This document shows positions 8,833 through 17,865 of a DNA stretch of 64,000 bases, piece after piece. Both the position numbers and the translations under genes were made by a program. The notes under the pieces are model-generated. The model did not search any database. It had not been told where the DNA came from and saw only the letters and a list, made by a program, of their open reading frames with translations. The first letter of the stretch is position 1, and each line of letters opens with the position of its first letter. Origin of the DNA: Sphingomonas sp. JC676 (GTDB lineage: Bacteria; Pseudomonadota; Alphaproteobacteria; Sphingomonadales; Sphingomonadaceae); assembly GCF_014489075.1 (NCBI RefSeq), contig NZ_JACTGR010000004.1, positions 1 to 64,000 on the forward strand. The letters run 5' to 3'.

Positions 8833-10487
8833 GCGATCCTTTGGGAAATTATATTCTGGGCAGCCCGGGGGCCAAGATCGAGCAACGCTTCGATATGCGC
8901 CGGGTTGCGCGAGAAAGCCTGAAATTCCTCCCCGGTCAGTGGCTGAGAGAAATAGAAGCCCTGAAACTCGGTGCAGCCATGCTGCCGAAGCCAGGCATAT
9001 TCCTCGAACTGCTCGACCCCTTCGGCCAGGACGCGAATGCCCAGTCCGCGGCCCAGCGCGATGACGCTCTGGCAGATCGCCTGGCTGTCGCGGCGCTTAT
9101 CGACCGCGGTCACGAATTCGCGATCGATCTTTATCTTGTCGAACGACAGCGAGCGCAAAGCTGTCAGGCTGGAGAAGCCGGTTCCGAAATCGTCGATCGC
9201 AATCTCGATCCCGCGCGATCGCAGCGCGTCGAACAGGTCGCCCGCGCGGGCGATATCTTGTGTCGCGGCGCTTTCGGTCAATTCGATGTCGAGCATCTGG
9301 GGAGGAAGTGCATGCCGGACGAGCGTGCGCTGGATCAGCTTCAGCATATCCGGCCGGTCGAGCTGATAGCTCGATACATTGACGGCAACCCGCAGGTCCC
9401 CCAGGCCGCCGGAACGCCAGCGGCTCGCCTCACGGCATGCCGCGTTTAACGCCCACATGCCGAACTCGTCCGCCATGCCGGCGGCTTCGATGATCGGAAT
9501 GAAAAGGCTCGGCGATACCATTCCGCGCGCGGGATGGTTCCATCGCAGCAGGGCTTCCGCGCCGGACAGCCGGCCCGCTCCGGCATCGATTTGCGGCTGA
9601 TAGCGCATCTCGAGTTCGCCTGACTGGATGGCGCCGCGAAGATCCTGTTCGATCGTATAGTGATCGCGCACGACCGCGGCCGTCGTGTCATCTATTCCCG
9701 AATGCGGGGACGCGGCGCTGCTGGAGGAGCAGGCGGCAATCAACTGCGCAAGCAGCGCCTGGGGCGACTGGTGGCCCTTCGTATAAATGCCGTGATGAAA
9801 GCGCGTGTCGGGCACAAAATCGCGCCCGCCCTCGCGGATCGGAGCACCGAGCGCGTAGCTGATCGCCGACAGTTCGCCTTGAGCATCGCCTTCGGCGACA
9901 TCGGGCCCGAACCAGATCGCGAAATGGGCACGATCGACATGGGCGAGCAATCGTCCTTGCCCAACCATGCGGCGCACGCGCGCGGCGAGTTCGCGCAGCA
10001 TCCGGTCGCCCAGTGCCGGATCGAAAGCGCATACTCTGTCGAAATCGGCAAAGGCGATGACTCCGAGCGCCCCATGGCCATCGCTTTCGACCTGCGCGAG
10101 AAGAGGCTCCCGAGTGGCTAGGCCCGTGACCCGATGCGTCTGCCCCCAACGCTGGTCGAGCCCGTGGGACCGTTCCTCCAGAGTCTTCAGACAACGCGCG
10201 ACGCGCTGCTCCAGCGTCCCGGTGCCACTATCATCCGCGAGTTTTGCAAGACGATCCGCAACAGCTCTTGAACGGCGGTGCACATGGTACGCAGCGAGGG
10301 CAGCGCCAAGCGCCAATGTCGGCAGCGCCAGGTTTGAGAAGCCGGCGAACAAAGTTTCCAACCAGATCAGCGCCGTTATGCCAAGGCCTCCCAGGACAAG
10401 GAACAGCGAATCCGTCCCGCCAACCTTCAAGAGGCGATGTCGCTCCGGACGCGAGCTCGACGGCAAGAATCCACCCTTCATACGCAC
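8829..10487 (-). CDS. membrane GGDEF/EAL protein, probable c-di-GMP phosphodiesterase
   Basis: 552 residues. Two membrane segments near residues 26-44 and 52-68 lead into a coiled region and a degenerate GGDEF domain: the signature position reads DRAHF (185-189), so diguanylate cyclase activity is unlikely. The EAL domain looks active: EALLRWNHP (Glu311), NVSSYQL, ELTES, DDFGTGFSS, KIKIDREFV, EGVE and QGFYFSQPL. It should hydrolyse c-di-GMP at the membrane. It is first in the signalling operon and ends with a PilZ receptor gene five genes later, which suggests local control of that receptor. Confidence 0.9.
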   Translation of the reverse strand: MRMKGGFLPSSSRPERHRLLKVGGTDSLFLVLGGLGITALIWLETLFAGFSNLALPTLALGAALAAYHVHRRSRAVADRLAKLADDSGTGTLEQRVARCLKTLEERSHGLDQRWGQTHRVTGLATREPLLAQVESDGHGALGVIAFADFDRVCAFDPALGDRMLRELAARVRRMVGQGRLLAHVDRAHFAIWFGPDVAEGDAQGELSAISYALGAPIREGGRDFVPDTRFHHGIYTKGHQSPQALLAQLIAACSSSSAASPHSGIDDTTAAVVRDHYTIEQDLRGAIQSGELEMRYQPQIDAGAGRLSGAEALLRWNHPARGMVSPSLFIPIIEAAGMADEFGMWALNAACREASRWRSGGLGDLRVAVNVSSYQLDRPDMLKLIQRTLVRHALPPQMLDIELTESAATQDIARAGDLFDALRSRGIEIAIDDFGTGFSSLTALRSLSFDKIKIDREFVTAVDKRRDSQAICQSVIALGRGLGIRVLAEGVEQFEEYAWLRQHGCTEFQGFYFSQPLTGEEFQAFSRNPAHIEALLDLGPRAAQNIISQRIA

Positions 10488-10517
10488 CGCGCGTAAAGTG
10501 GAATGAATACAAAGGAG

Positions 10518-11981
10518 TTAAACGCTCTGCGGCTCCGCGGCGCAGAAGCGTGCAACATAGTCGGCGTGGCTGGGCATTGATTCCGCCGATTGGGCAAACA
10601 GGCTGGCGAGACGGATCAGGTTCTGCTCGAGCCGATCCGTGGCAATCGTGTCGGCGAGCGGGCTCCAGGATTTGGGCAAGATGCTGCGGCCCATCAACAG
10701 CGCCAGCCATGTCGCCTGGGACGCGGGGCCCGTCGAAGGCAGCCTTCCGGCTTCGCTGAATCGTGAGATTGCACGCGATACAGCCTCGGACTGGGACGCG
10801 GGAAGGGGTGTCAGCAACGCGGAAAGGTCACGTAGCGCTTCCCACCCGCCCGCCATCGCCTCGTTATAGGCATCGGCGAGGACAGCCATGTCGCTTCCGC
10901 GCGGCAGGAGATCGCGCAAGGCCGAAAGACCGATCCGTGCAAGGTCGACGGGATCGGCGAAATACGGCTCGATCATACCGGCGGCGCGGCCGATCGCGAC
11001 GCAATTGCCCCGCCAGGGCCCTGCGCGCCGGCCTGGGAACAGGGGGGCGACCGAAATATCCGCCGCGCCCCCCGCAATCGCGGCCAGTTCATCGAGCGCG
11101 ACCGCTTCGTCTTTGGCGTCGAAGCAGGCTGTCCAGCCGGTATGGCTCTGCAACGCGATGCGCTGGATCCAGCCGGCGCGCGCGCCATAGACGCTGGTGA
11201 CGGGCGGAAGCAGGGAATCAGCCGCGCCGGTGACGCTGGCGATACGGTCGTTCCCGAAGTCGCGGGACCAGTCGTCGAAGTCGCCCCCGCCAAAGCCGCC
11301 GATCAGTTCGCCGCCGTCGCTGGCATCGACGAAGAAATCAGCTTCAACGCGGTCGCCGGCCTGGAAGTTGAGCGCGACGATCGTGCCGTCGTCGCGCCGC
11401 TCGGCATGTGCGACCGCGCCGGATAGCACCTCGACGCCGATGCGCATCGCGTGTTGGCGCAAATGATCAGCATAGCCGATGCGATCGACATGATAGCCAT
11501 AGTCGAGCATCGCGATGCGATCGGGGGTGGGGCGGACGAACCTGCCGGTACGCACGGCAAGCGCGGCGAGGTTATAGTCGTCCAAAGGGCGCGGCCATCC
11601 GTGGGCCCGTGCGCGAAACCAAAGATCGGCGAACGGCACACCATCGACCGGCGAACCATAGTCCCCGAACGGGAGGAGCCATTCGGCTCCAGGCGCGGGC
11701 CAGTCCGTAAAGTGCGTGCCGAGGCGATAGCCGCCCCGAGCGGCGGCCAGCAGGGCATGCTCGTCCAGCCCGAGCAGCGCGTGCCAGGCCTTGGCGCCGG
11801 GCGACAGCGCCGCTGCGCTGGGGAGGTCCCGGTCCGCCGGGAGATCGATCAGCGTAACGCGCGTCCCGGCAGCCACAAGCGGGGCGAGCATCGCCGCCGC
11901 CATCCAGCCGGCGCAGCCGCCGCCGAGGATCGTGATATGGCTGAGGCCGGGCGGTGAGGAGGGCGAGACAGCCGGGCTCAT
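10518..11981 (-). CDS. divergent tryptophan-halogenase family flavoprotein, catalytic residues lost
   Basis: 487 residues. The FAD-binding start is ILGGGCAGWMAAAML (residues 18-32), close to the family GGGTAGW. The Lys of the SFKLG motif (PrnA Lys79) is replaced by Arg86 in GGYRLGTHF. The WxWRIP motif reads WIQRIAL. The EPLEST segment reads EPYFADP. The protein should bind flavin but probably does not halogenate in the known way; it could be a partner or a different flavin oxidase. It overlaps the DUF6445-like gene by 4 bp and follows receptor locus A on the same strand. Confidence 0.8.
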   Translation of the reverse strand: MSPAVSPSSPPGLSHITILGGGCAGWMAAAMLAPLVAAGTRVTLIDLPADRDLPSAAALSPGAKAWHALLGLDEHALLAAARGGYRLGTHFTDWPAPGAEWLLPFGDYGSPVDGVPFADLWFRARAHGWPRPLDDYNLAALAVRTGRFVRPTPDRIAMLDYGYHVDRIGYADHLRQHAMRIGVEVLSGAVAHAERRDDGTIVALNFQAGDRVEADFFVDASDGGELIGGFGGGDFDDWSRDFGNDRIASVTGAADSLLPPVTSVYGARAGWIQRIALQSHTGWTACFDAKDEAVALDELAAIAGGAADISVAPLFPGRRAGPWRGNCVAIGRAAGMIEPYFADPVDLARIGLSALRDLLPRGSDMAVLADAYNEAMAGGWEALRDLSALLTPLPASQSEAVSRAISRFSEAGRLPSTGPASQATWLALLMGRSILPKSWSPLADTIATDRLEQNLIRLASLFAQSAESMPSHADYVARFCAAEPQSV

Positions 11982-12712
11982 TGCGCCCTGAAGTTCAGGA
12001 AGATGTTCGCAGTAAGCCGTCCGCGACGGGGATCGGCGGGCAGTTCAACGCCCGGCGTGACATGCGCCGAATGCAGCAGGCAGCTTCGGTAGATCGCCAT
12101 TCGATTGAACCTGGCATCGCAGCCGCCGAGCAGTTCGTAATAGGCATCGCTGTCGCCGACATAGCCGGTCGGCGGCTCGCGCCGCGCCAGCTCGGTCGCA
12201 CGCGCCGCGTCATAGGCCGCCTCGCGGTCCGCACCGATCGTCTCGAAACCGGTCGCACGGTGACGATAGAAGGAGGTGCCGCCGAATTCCGGGGCACACA
12301 GATAGTGCAGCAACGCGAATTGCAGCGGATAGACCGTGTCGATGTGTGGAGTGCGCTGCTGCAGCGTGAGCTGGGCCGGGGGCATCGTGGTGAGCGAGAA
12401 GCTGCACTCGGCATTGGCCAGCGTCATGTCGCCCAGCCCGAATACCTGCCTGATGACGGGCATCAGGCCCCGCGCCACGGCCTCGACATAGTTGAGCGGC
12501 GCCGGCGCGCGGATGCCGGGATAGCCGCCATCGGGATTGCCCGCGGGCGTGAAGGCGACTTCCCAGCTGGCATATTCGATCAGCGCGGCGGGGTGGGCGA
12601 CGAGATCGTCGACGAGCAATATCGGTTCGCGCTCCCGGCCGATCGGCCGGGACACGATCGTCGGGCGCGGATTGAGCGTCAGATCATAGGTGGCGGCGGC
12701 ACCTGTGGACAC
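11978..12712 (-). CDS. DUF6445-like protein, putative Fe(II)/2-oxoglutarate oxygenase
   Basis: 244 residues, no signal peptide. It matches the DUF6445 proteins found near sphingomonad TonB receptors, as I recall them (early VDDLVAHPAALIEYA, then YPGIRAPAP). The second half reads like an Fe(II)/2-oxoglutarate dioxygenase core: HID at 123-125 as the HxD pair, a GGTSFYRHR strand at 144-152, a distal His at 214 or 217 (LLHSAHVTPG) and Arg232 in GRLTANIFL as the cosubstrate ligand. The oxygenase assignment is my inference from motif order. It is coupled to the halogenase-like gene and lies about 175 bp after the receptor gene, past a hairpin. Confidence 0.72.
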   Translation of the reverse strand: MSTGAAATYDLTLNPRPTIVSRPIGREREPILLVDDLVAHPAALIEYASWEVAFTPAGNPDGGYPGIRAPAPLNYVEAVARGLMPVIRQVFGLGDMTLANAECSFSLTTMPPAQLTLQQRTPHIDTVYPLQFALLHYLCAPEFGGTSFYRHRATGFETIGADREAAYDAARATELARREPPTGYVGDSDAYYELLGGCDARFNRMAIYRSCLLHSAHVTPGVELPADPRRGRLTANIFLNFRAQ

Positions 12713-12809
12713 GGAAGATCCTTCAGCCTTTCCCCGCGAGCGCCGGGATGCGTCGCCGCGAATCTATCCCGGATTTGGGAAGGCGTGGCAAATCTGGAGA
12801 TTCTTTTCC

Positions 12810-12854
12810 CCAAAAAATTGGGGCGCTTCCGAGGGGTATCGGAGGAAGCGCCCC
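12810..12854 (-). terminator. hairpin terminator after receptor A
   Basis: Arms at 12820-12830 (GGGGCGCTTCC) and 12844-12854 (GGAAGCGCCCC) form a perfect 11-bp stem with a 13-base loop. Read on the minus strand the stem is followed by AATTTTTT, a good intrinsic terminator for the receptor gene ending at 12887. As the DUF6445-like and halogenase-like genes follow on the same strand, it may act as a partial terminator that sets their level below the receptor. Confidence 0.82.
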
Positions 12855-12886
12855 AGTACAGGGTTCGCAATAGGGTCAGGGCCGGA

Positions 12887-15800
12887 TCAGTTTCCAAACC
12901 TCGCACGGACCGAAAAGGTCAGGCGGCGATCGTTGCTGAACCAGGAGCGCGGCCTTCGCACGAGATCATTGTTGATCACCTGGGTGGTCTCCAGAACCTC
13001 GTTGAGCAAATTGACCCCCTGGAGGCCCAACCGGATGTTCGGCGTGACCTGGTAGAAGATCGACGCGTCGAGCTGCCCGGTCGCTTCGTTGAACACCGGT
13101 GCAAAGGGCACGATCACGTCGCGCGGCGTGAGCAGGTATCGCGACCGCCACGTATAGGCCGCCCGAAGCTCGAGCCCGCCATTCTGATAGAAGGGCGTTA
13201 GGTTGAACGTGTATTTGGACAGGCCCTGGAGCGGCAGCTTGCTGGTGTCGACGCTGGCGATGTTGCCGGCCGCCACGTCGGGATCGGTGGCGGAAAGCGT
13301 GCTCTGCTTGACGCCCTTCGAGTCGACATAGGTGAAGTTGCCCGAAAAGCCCAAGCCCTTCAGGATTCCGGGCAGGAAGCCGAAAGTCTGCTGGTAGCCG
13401 ACTTCGAAGCCCTTCACGTGCCCGGTGTCGGTCGCATTCAGCGGTGTGGTGACGATCGCCGGGAACGTGACCCCGTTGTTGGTGAAGGACAGGCGCTGCG
13501 TTCCGTTGGTGAGGACGCCGTGCAGTTCCTTCACGAAGCCCGAGATGGTCAGCTGGCCCACCGACGAGAAATACCATTCCGCGGTCAGATCGAAATTGTC
13601 TCCCTCGATCGGCTTCAGATAGGGGTTGCCGACGTTGAAGATCGCGACCGGCCCACCATTGGTGTTGATGGTCTGATCCTGGGTGTTCAGCTGGATATTG
13701 TAGAAGGATCGGGTCAGGCCGAAATCGGGTGGTGCGATCGATTTATTATAGGCGGCGCGGAACTGGAGCCCTCCGCCGACTTCGAGCTTCACGTTCGCCG
13801 ACGGCAGGAAATAATCATATTTGAGCTTGGCATCGATCGGTGTCAGCGCGCCGTTCTGGAAGGCGTTCGCATTGGCGACGACGGCCGGTCCCAGCGCGCA
13901 GAACGGTGTCGGCGGCTGATTGTTCTGTGGCGGAGTGCAGGTGTAGGTCGTCTGCGGGAAAGTGAAATATCCGCTCGAGCTACGCTGCGTGTTGACGTAG
14001 CGCACGCCGACATTGCCGCTCAGGTTGATCTTGCCGATCGGATTGCCGAAGCGGATGACGCCATAGGCGGCGTTGGTGCGCTCGTTGACTGGGTTGATTT
14101 CGCCCGGGCGGAACGGCGTTCCCGCCACCACGCCACAGCGCTGGGCAAGCGGCACCCAGTTTTGTGGGCACTGCCCTGTCAACGCGCGCGCCCGCCACTC
14201 ATCGCCGATCTGAAGTGCGGCGTTCGATGCGGCCGCATAATCCTGGATCAGAGAGGCGGGAAGGAACATCCGGCCTTCATGGGTCGGCAGATTGACGTCG
14301 CCGCGGAAGAAATTGGGGAAGGAGAAGGCTTCCCCTGGTCCGGGTGAACCGCCTGCCGTGGCGGGATTGCCGTTGACCGGCGTATCGAGCCATACTGGCC
14401 CGCCGCGGCCGACGCTGGCACCGGCCGCGTCGCTGCCGCCGCCCCAGATCTCGCTCAGCACGCCCCAGTTATAGCTGGTGAACCGCGCGACGTTGTCGCG
14501 GTCCGCATAGCGATAGCCGGCGCGGATCGAGGTCAACCAGCTATCCTCGGGGAAGGAATAATCGAGATCGATGCGGGCAGCGTCCTCGTTGCCGTCGCTG
14601 TCCTCGATGTGATCCATCGCCGAGCGGTAATAGCTGTTGTAGGGATCGAGATAGCTAGGATGGGCGGCGTTCTGGTAGAGAACCGCGCCCTTATTGTCCG
14701 GCGGCAGGAAATTCACATAGGCCGGATCGTTGCCGTTCATGCGAATGTCGACATTCTGGAAGCTCGAAGTCCAGATCCCGAAATCGGTGTTGTTCACGTG
14801 CGAATTGACGTGCTGATAGTCGAGCTTGACCGTCAGCCGATCGGTGGCGTTCCATTCGAAATGGGCGCCATAATCATCGGTGAGGAAGCGCTGGTCGACC
14901 GCGCGGACAATGTTGTTGCTCTGAAGGCCGTTGATCGGCGTGCGGACATTGTCGGCGGCGCCCCATTGATCGGCGCGGTACCCGTTGGGCGCGGTGATCA
15001 CGCCCCCGGTGAAGATGCCCTCATCGTCGAACGCGAAGGTGGTGCCGGGATAGGGCTGTGAATCGCCGTTGCTGGTGACGTTGTCGGTGGCGATTTCGAC
15101 GGCGTGCTCGGTCCAGGCTTCCCGCGAATCCGAACGCAGGAACTGGAAGGTAGCGGACATCGAATCGTCGTTGCTGCGCCACTGCGCCGCGGCGGAATAG
15201 CCGTAGCGCACGCGATCGAAATCCTGGCTGCGCATCGCCGCGCCGCGCGGCACATAGACGAACTTGCCGCCCGCCGGCAGCGAGCCATCCGCCGGCGCCT
15301 GGCCGAGCGACCCGTTTGCATTGAGCACCCGCTTGCCATAGTTCGAGATCTGCAGGCCATCGGCGCGCGACACGATTTCCGAGCGGACGAAGCTGGCAAG
15401 CAGGCCGATCTGGCCGATACCGGTATGCCAGCGATTGCTCACCAGTATCGACACCGTCGGTGCGGATTTGTGCGCGAGATCGCCGTAATTGTTCTCGAGC
15501 GCGCCGGTGATGATGAAACCGTTCTGGTCGAACGGAAGCCGGGTGCGCAGGTTGACGATGCCGGCGATACCGCCTTCGATCATGTCCGCGCTGGGGCTCT
15601 TGAAGACGTCGACACCGCCGAGCAGTTCGGAAGGCACGTCTGCGAAGCTGATGCCGCGGCCATTATTGGCGGTGAAGGTGTCGCGGCCGTTGAGCTCGGA
15701 CCGGGTATAGGTGAGGCCGCGGACAACCACGCCCGAGCCTTCGGGCTGGAAGTGATCGGGATCGACGCCGGCATCGAAATGGCCGATCGCGACGCCGGGA

Positions 15801-16147
15801 ATGCGCTGCAGCGCCTCGGTCACGGAGCGATCGGGAAGCGCGCCGATATCCTCGGCGGAAATTGAGTCGACGACGACTTCAGAATTCTTCTTGATCGCCT
15901 GGGCACTCGAAAGGCTCTGGCGGATGCCCGTGACGATGATCTCGGTCTCGGGCGTGTCCGAAGTCTGGGCGCTATCCTGCGGCGTACCCTTGTCGGAAGA
16001 ACTGCCGTTCGGCGCGGGCGATGCTGTCTGGGCGAAAGCCGGAGATGCCAGTGCGACGGTACAAATTGCGAGCAGCGACGTGCTGCCCTTCAAAAGACGG
16101 TCCTTTACCGGTGCTTCAGCCATAGCACCGCATATCGATGGAAACAT
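12887..16147 (-). CDS. TonB-dependent receptor, Xanthomonas/Caulobacter carbohydrate type
   Basis: 1086 residues, outer-membrane active transporter. A signal peptide ends ASPAFAQ near residue 40. The TonB box region is ETEIIVTGIRQSL near 68. The plug domain carries ISAEDIGALPDRSVTEALQRIPGV and VVVRGL, and the barrel ends in a short RARFGN terminus. Long extracellular loops and the ADRS-type plug wording place it with the TonB-Xanth-Caul subfamily, used mostly for oligosaccharides. The ATG at 16147 has AGGAGGGG seven bases upstream; an inner ATG at 16123 is possible. The shared gap with the halogenase array carries two operator-like sites. Confidence 0.93.
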   Translation of the reverse strand: MFPSICGAMAEAPVKDRLLKGSTSLLAICTVALASPAFAQTASPAPNGSSSDKGTPQDSAQTSDTPETEIIVTGIRQSLSSAQAIKKNSEVVVDSISAEDIGALPDRSVTEALQRIPGVAIGHFDAGVDPDHFQPEGSGVVVRGLTYTRSELNGRDTFTANNGRGISFADVPSELLGGVDVFKSPSADMIEGGIAGIVNLRTRLPFDQNGFIITGALENNYGDLAHKSAPTVSILVSNRWHTGIGQIGLLASFVRSEIVSRADGLQISNYGKRVLNANGSLGQAPADGSLPAGGKFVYVPRGAAMRSQDFDRVRYGYSAAAQWRSNDDSMSATFQFLRSDSREAWTEHAVEIATDNVTSNGDSQPYPGTTFAFDDEGIFTGGVITAPNGYRADQWGAADNVRTPINGLQSNNIVRAVDQRFLTDDYGAHFEWNATDRLTVKLDYQHVNSHVNNTDFGIWTSSFQNVDIRMNGNDPAYVNFLPPDNKGAVLYQNAAHPSYLDPYNSYYRSAMDHIEDSDGNEDAARIDLDYSFPEDSWLTSIRAGYRYADRDNVARFTSYNWGVLSEIWGGGSDAAGASVGRGGPVWLDTPVNGNPATAGGSPGPGEAFSFPNFFRGDVNLPTHEGRMFLPASLIQDYAAASNAALQIGDEWRARALTGQCPQNWVPLAQRCGVVAGTPFRPGEINPVNERTNAAYGVIRFGNPIGKINLSGNVGVRYVNTQRSSSGYFTFPQTTYTCTPPQNNQPPTPFCALGPAVVANANAFQNGALTPIDAKLKYDYFLPSANVKLEVGGGLQFRAAYNKSIAPPDFGLTRSFYNIQLNTQDQTINTNGGPVAIFNVGNPYLKPIEGDNFDLTAEWYFSSVGQLTISGFVKELHGVLTNGTQRLSFTNNGVTFPAIVTTPLNATDTGHVKGFEVGYQQTFGFLPGILKGLGFSGNFTYVDSKGVKQSTLSATDPDVAAGNIASVDTSKLPLQGLSKYTFNLTPFYQNGGLELRAAYTWRSRYLLTPRDVIVPFAPVFNEATGQLDASIFYQVTPNIRLGLQGVNLLNEVLETTQVINNDLVRRPRSWFSNDRRLTFSVRARFGN

Positions 16148-16168
16148 CCTCGATCCCCTCCTAGTTTA

Positions 16169-16182
16169 TGGTAGCGCTAACA
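16169..16182. promoter_or_regulatory. LacI/GalR-type operator-like palindrome, receptor A side
   Basis: TGGTAGCGCTAACA is a near-perfect palindrome centred on AGCGCT, 21 bp upstream of the receptor start and next to its ribosome site. Very similar sites occur at 16300, 34057 and 46548, all before receptor or halogenase genes. A repressor of the LacI/GalR family is the likely reader; none is encoded in the window. Confidence 0.7.
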
Positions 16183-16299
16183 TTTTTAGATGCGCTATCT
16201 TGTTTCTCATCATTGCTTAACGAGCCTCTTCACGCTGCGCTAGTAACAATTCTGTCGCTTGCCGCTTTTGTTGGCGATATGTGTCCAAACAGTCGCACG

Positions 16300-16313
16300 T
16301 GGGAGCGCTAACA
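16300..16313. promoter_or_regulatory. LacI/GalR-type operator-like palindrome, halogenase array side
   Basis: TGGGAGCGCTAACA differs from the site at 16169-16182 in one base. It lies 25 bp before the first halogenase start at 16339. Two sites 131 bp apart in one divergent gap would allow joint control of both operons, possibly by looping. Confidence 0.7.
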
Positions 16314-16338
16314 CCACGGCGAGAATTTGGGGGGAGTA

Positions 16339-17865
16339 ATGGAGGACGCCACGACAAGGGTCGGCCGTGTTCTTATCGTCGGTGGCGGTACCGCGGGATG
16401 GATGACGGCGGCGTCGCTCGCCTGGGCGTTGGCGAAGCTGCCGGTCGAGATCCTCGTCGTCGAATCGGACCAAATTGGGACAGTCGGCGTCGGCGAGGCG
16501 ACTGTGCCGCACATCCGCTTCTTCAATGCGCGACTCGGTATCGACGAGGCCGATTTCGTCCGGCGGACCAACGCGACGTTCAAGCTGGGGATCGAATTCC
16601 GCGACTGGGCACGGATCGGCGATTCCTACATCCATCCGTTCGGCGATTTCGGCCGCGACATGGGCGGCATGCCGTTCCACCATCTCTGGCTGCGGCTAGC
16701 CCGCGAGCGGCAGATGCCCGACCTCCAGCAATTTTCGCTGCCGATCCTTGCCGCACGGGCGAACCGCTTCGCGCCGCCGGCAGAGGATCCGCGATCCATC
16801 GGATCGACCTTCTCCTACGCCTATCAGTTCGATGCCGGCCTCTACGCGGCCTATCTGCGCGACTATGCCGAGCAGCGCGGCGTGCGGCGGCTGGAAGGCC
16901 GGATCGTCGAGGTCGGGCAGCATCCCGAGAGCGGCGCGGTGACCTCGGTCACGCTTGAAGGCGGCGCGGAGATCGAAGCCGATCTGTTCGTCGATTGCTC
17001 GGGTTTCCGCGGCCTGCTGATCGAGGACACGCTGAAGGCCGGGTACGACAATTGGTCGCACTGGCTCCCCTGCGATTCGGCGTTTGCCGTGCCCACCGCG
17101 CATGGCGGGCCGCTGACGCCCTATACGCGGGCGACGGCACTGGAGGCGGGCTGGCAATGGCGCATTCCGCTCCAGCATCGCGTCGGCAACGGGCATGTCT
17201 TCTCGAGCCGGTTCACCGACAGCGACACGGCGCGCGATCGGCTGATGGGCAATCTCGAGGCCGAGCCGCTTGCCGAACCTCGGCTGCTGCGCTTCACCAC
17301 GGGCAAGCGCCGGCGCCAATGGGACCGCAACGTCGTGGCGATCGGGCTGGCGGCCGGATTCCTCGAACCGCTCGAATCGACCAGCATCCACCTGATCCAG
17401 CTCGCGATCGGCAAGCTGATCGAGCTGTTCCCGCTCGCCGGCATGGATCCGGTCGCCGCACACGAGTTCAATCGCGCGATGGACCTGGAATATGAGCGGG
17501 TCCGCGACTTCCTGATCCTGCACTATTGCGCCACCGAGCGCGACGATACCGAGTTCTGGCGGTATGTCCGCACCATGGAAGTACCGGACTCGCTGACCTA
17601 TGCGATCGCCGCATTTCGAGAACGCGGGCTGGTGGTCAAATATCGCGAGGGTATGTTCCTCGAGCCGAGTTGGCTGGCGGTCTATTACGGGCAGCGGATC
17701 GAGCCCCGGCTGGGCAATCCGCTGGCCGAGGCGCTGCCGATCGCCGAGGTCGAGAAGCGCACCCACCTGCTGGCCGAGGAACTGGCGGGCGCGGTGGCTG
17801 CGATGCCGGATCATGCAGCCTATATCTGGCAGCTGGGTGGAACCGCGCCGGAACGCGCGGCATGA
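16339..17865 (+). CDS. flavin-dependent tryptophan halogenase family protein
   Basis: 508 residues from the ATG, which follows a G-rich GGGGGGAG; a TTG at 16327 would add four residues. It uses FADH2, O2 and halide on an indole-like substrate in the known family. All signature parts are intact: [12 protein letters not shown] (13-24), Lys82 in ATFKLGIEF (equivalent of PrnA Lys79), [15 protein letters not shown] near 276 (WxWxIP) and [15 protein letters not shown] near 344 (catalytic Glu). It is the first of four tandem family genes and overlaps the next by 4 bp. Related indole halogenases are known from TonB receptor loci of Xanthomonas and Brevundimonas. The substrate here is unknown. Confidence 0.9.
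   Translation: MEDATTRVGRVLIVGGGTAGWMTAASLAWALAKLPVEILVVESDQIGTVGVGEATVPHIRFFNARLGIDEADFVRRTNATFKLGIEFRDWARIGDSYIHPFGDFGRDMGGMPFHHLWLRLARERQMPDLQQFSLPILAARANRFAPPAEDPRSIGSTFSYAYQFDAGLYAAYLRDYAEQRGVRRLEGRIVEVGQHPESGAVTSVTLEGGAEIEADLFVDCSGFRGLLIEDTLKAGYDNWSHWLPCDSAFAVPTAHGGPLTPYTRATALEAGWQWRIPLQHRVGNGHVFSSRFTDSDTARDRLMGNLEAEPLAEPRLLRFTTGKRRRQWDRNVVAIGLAAGFLEPLESTSIHLIQLAIGKLIELFPLAGMDPVAAHEFNRAMDLEYERVRDFLILHYCATERDDTEFWRYVRTMEVPDSLTYAIAAFRERGLVVKYREGMFLEPSWLAVYYGQRIEPRLGNPLAEALPIAEVEKRTHLLAEELAGAVAAMPDHAAYIWQLGGTAPERAA

Noticed and set aside
4205..10487. A full type VI secretion locus
   Set aside because: Only regulatory components resemble type VI genes; no TssB/C, Hcp, VgrG, ClpV or TssJ-M genes are visible.
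9967..10506. Plus-strand frames at the start of the GGDEF/EAL gene
   Set aside because: The minus-strand protein is complete with membrane helices and an EAL domain; the plus-strand frames look like noise.
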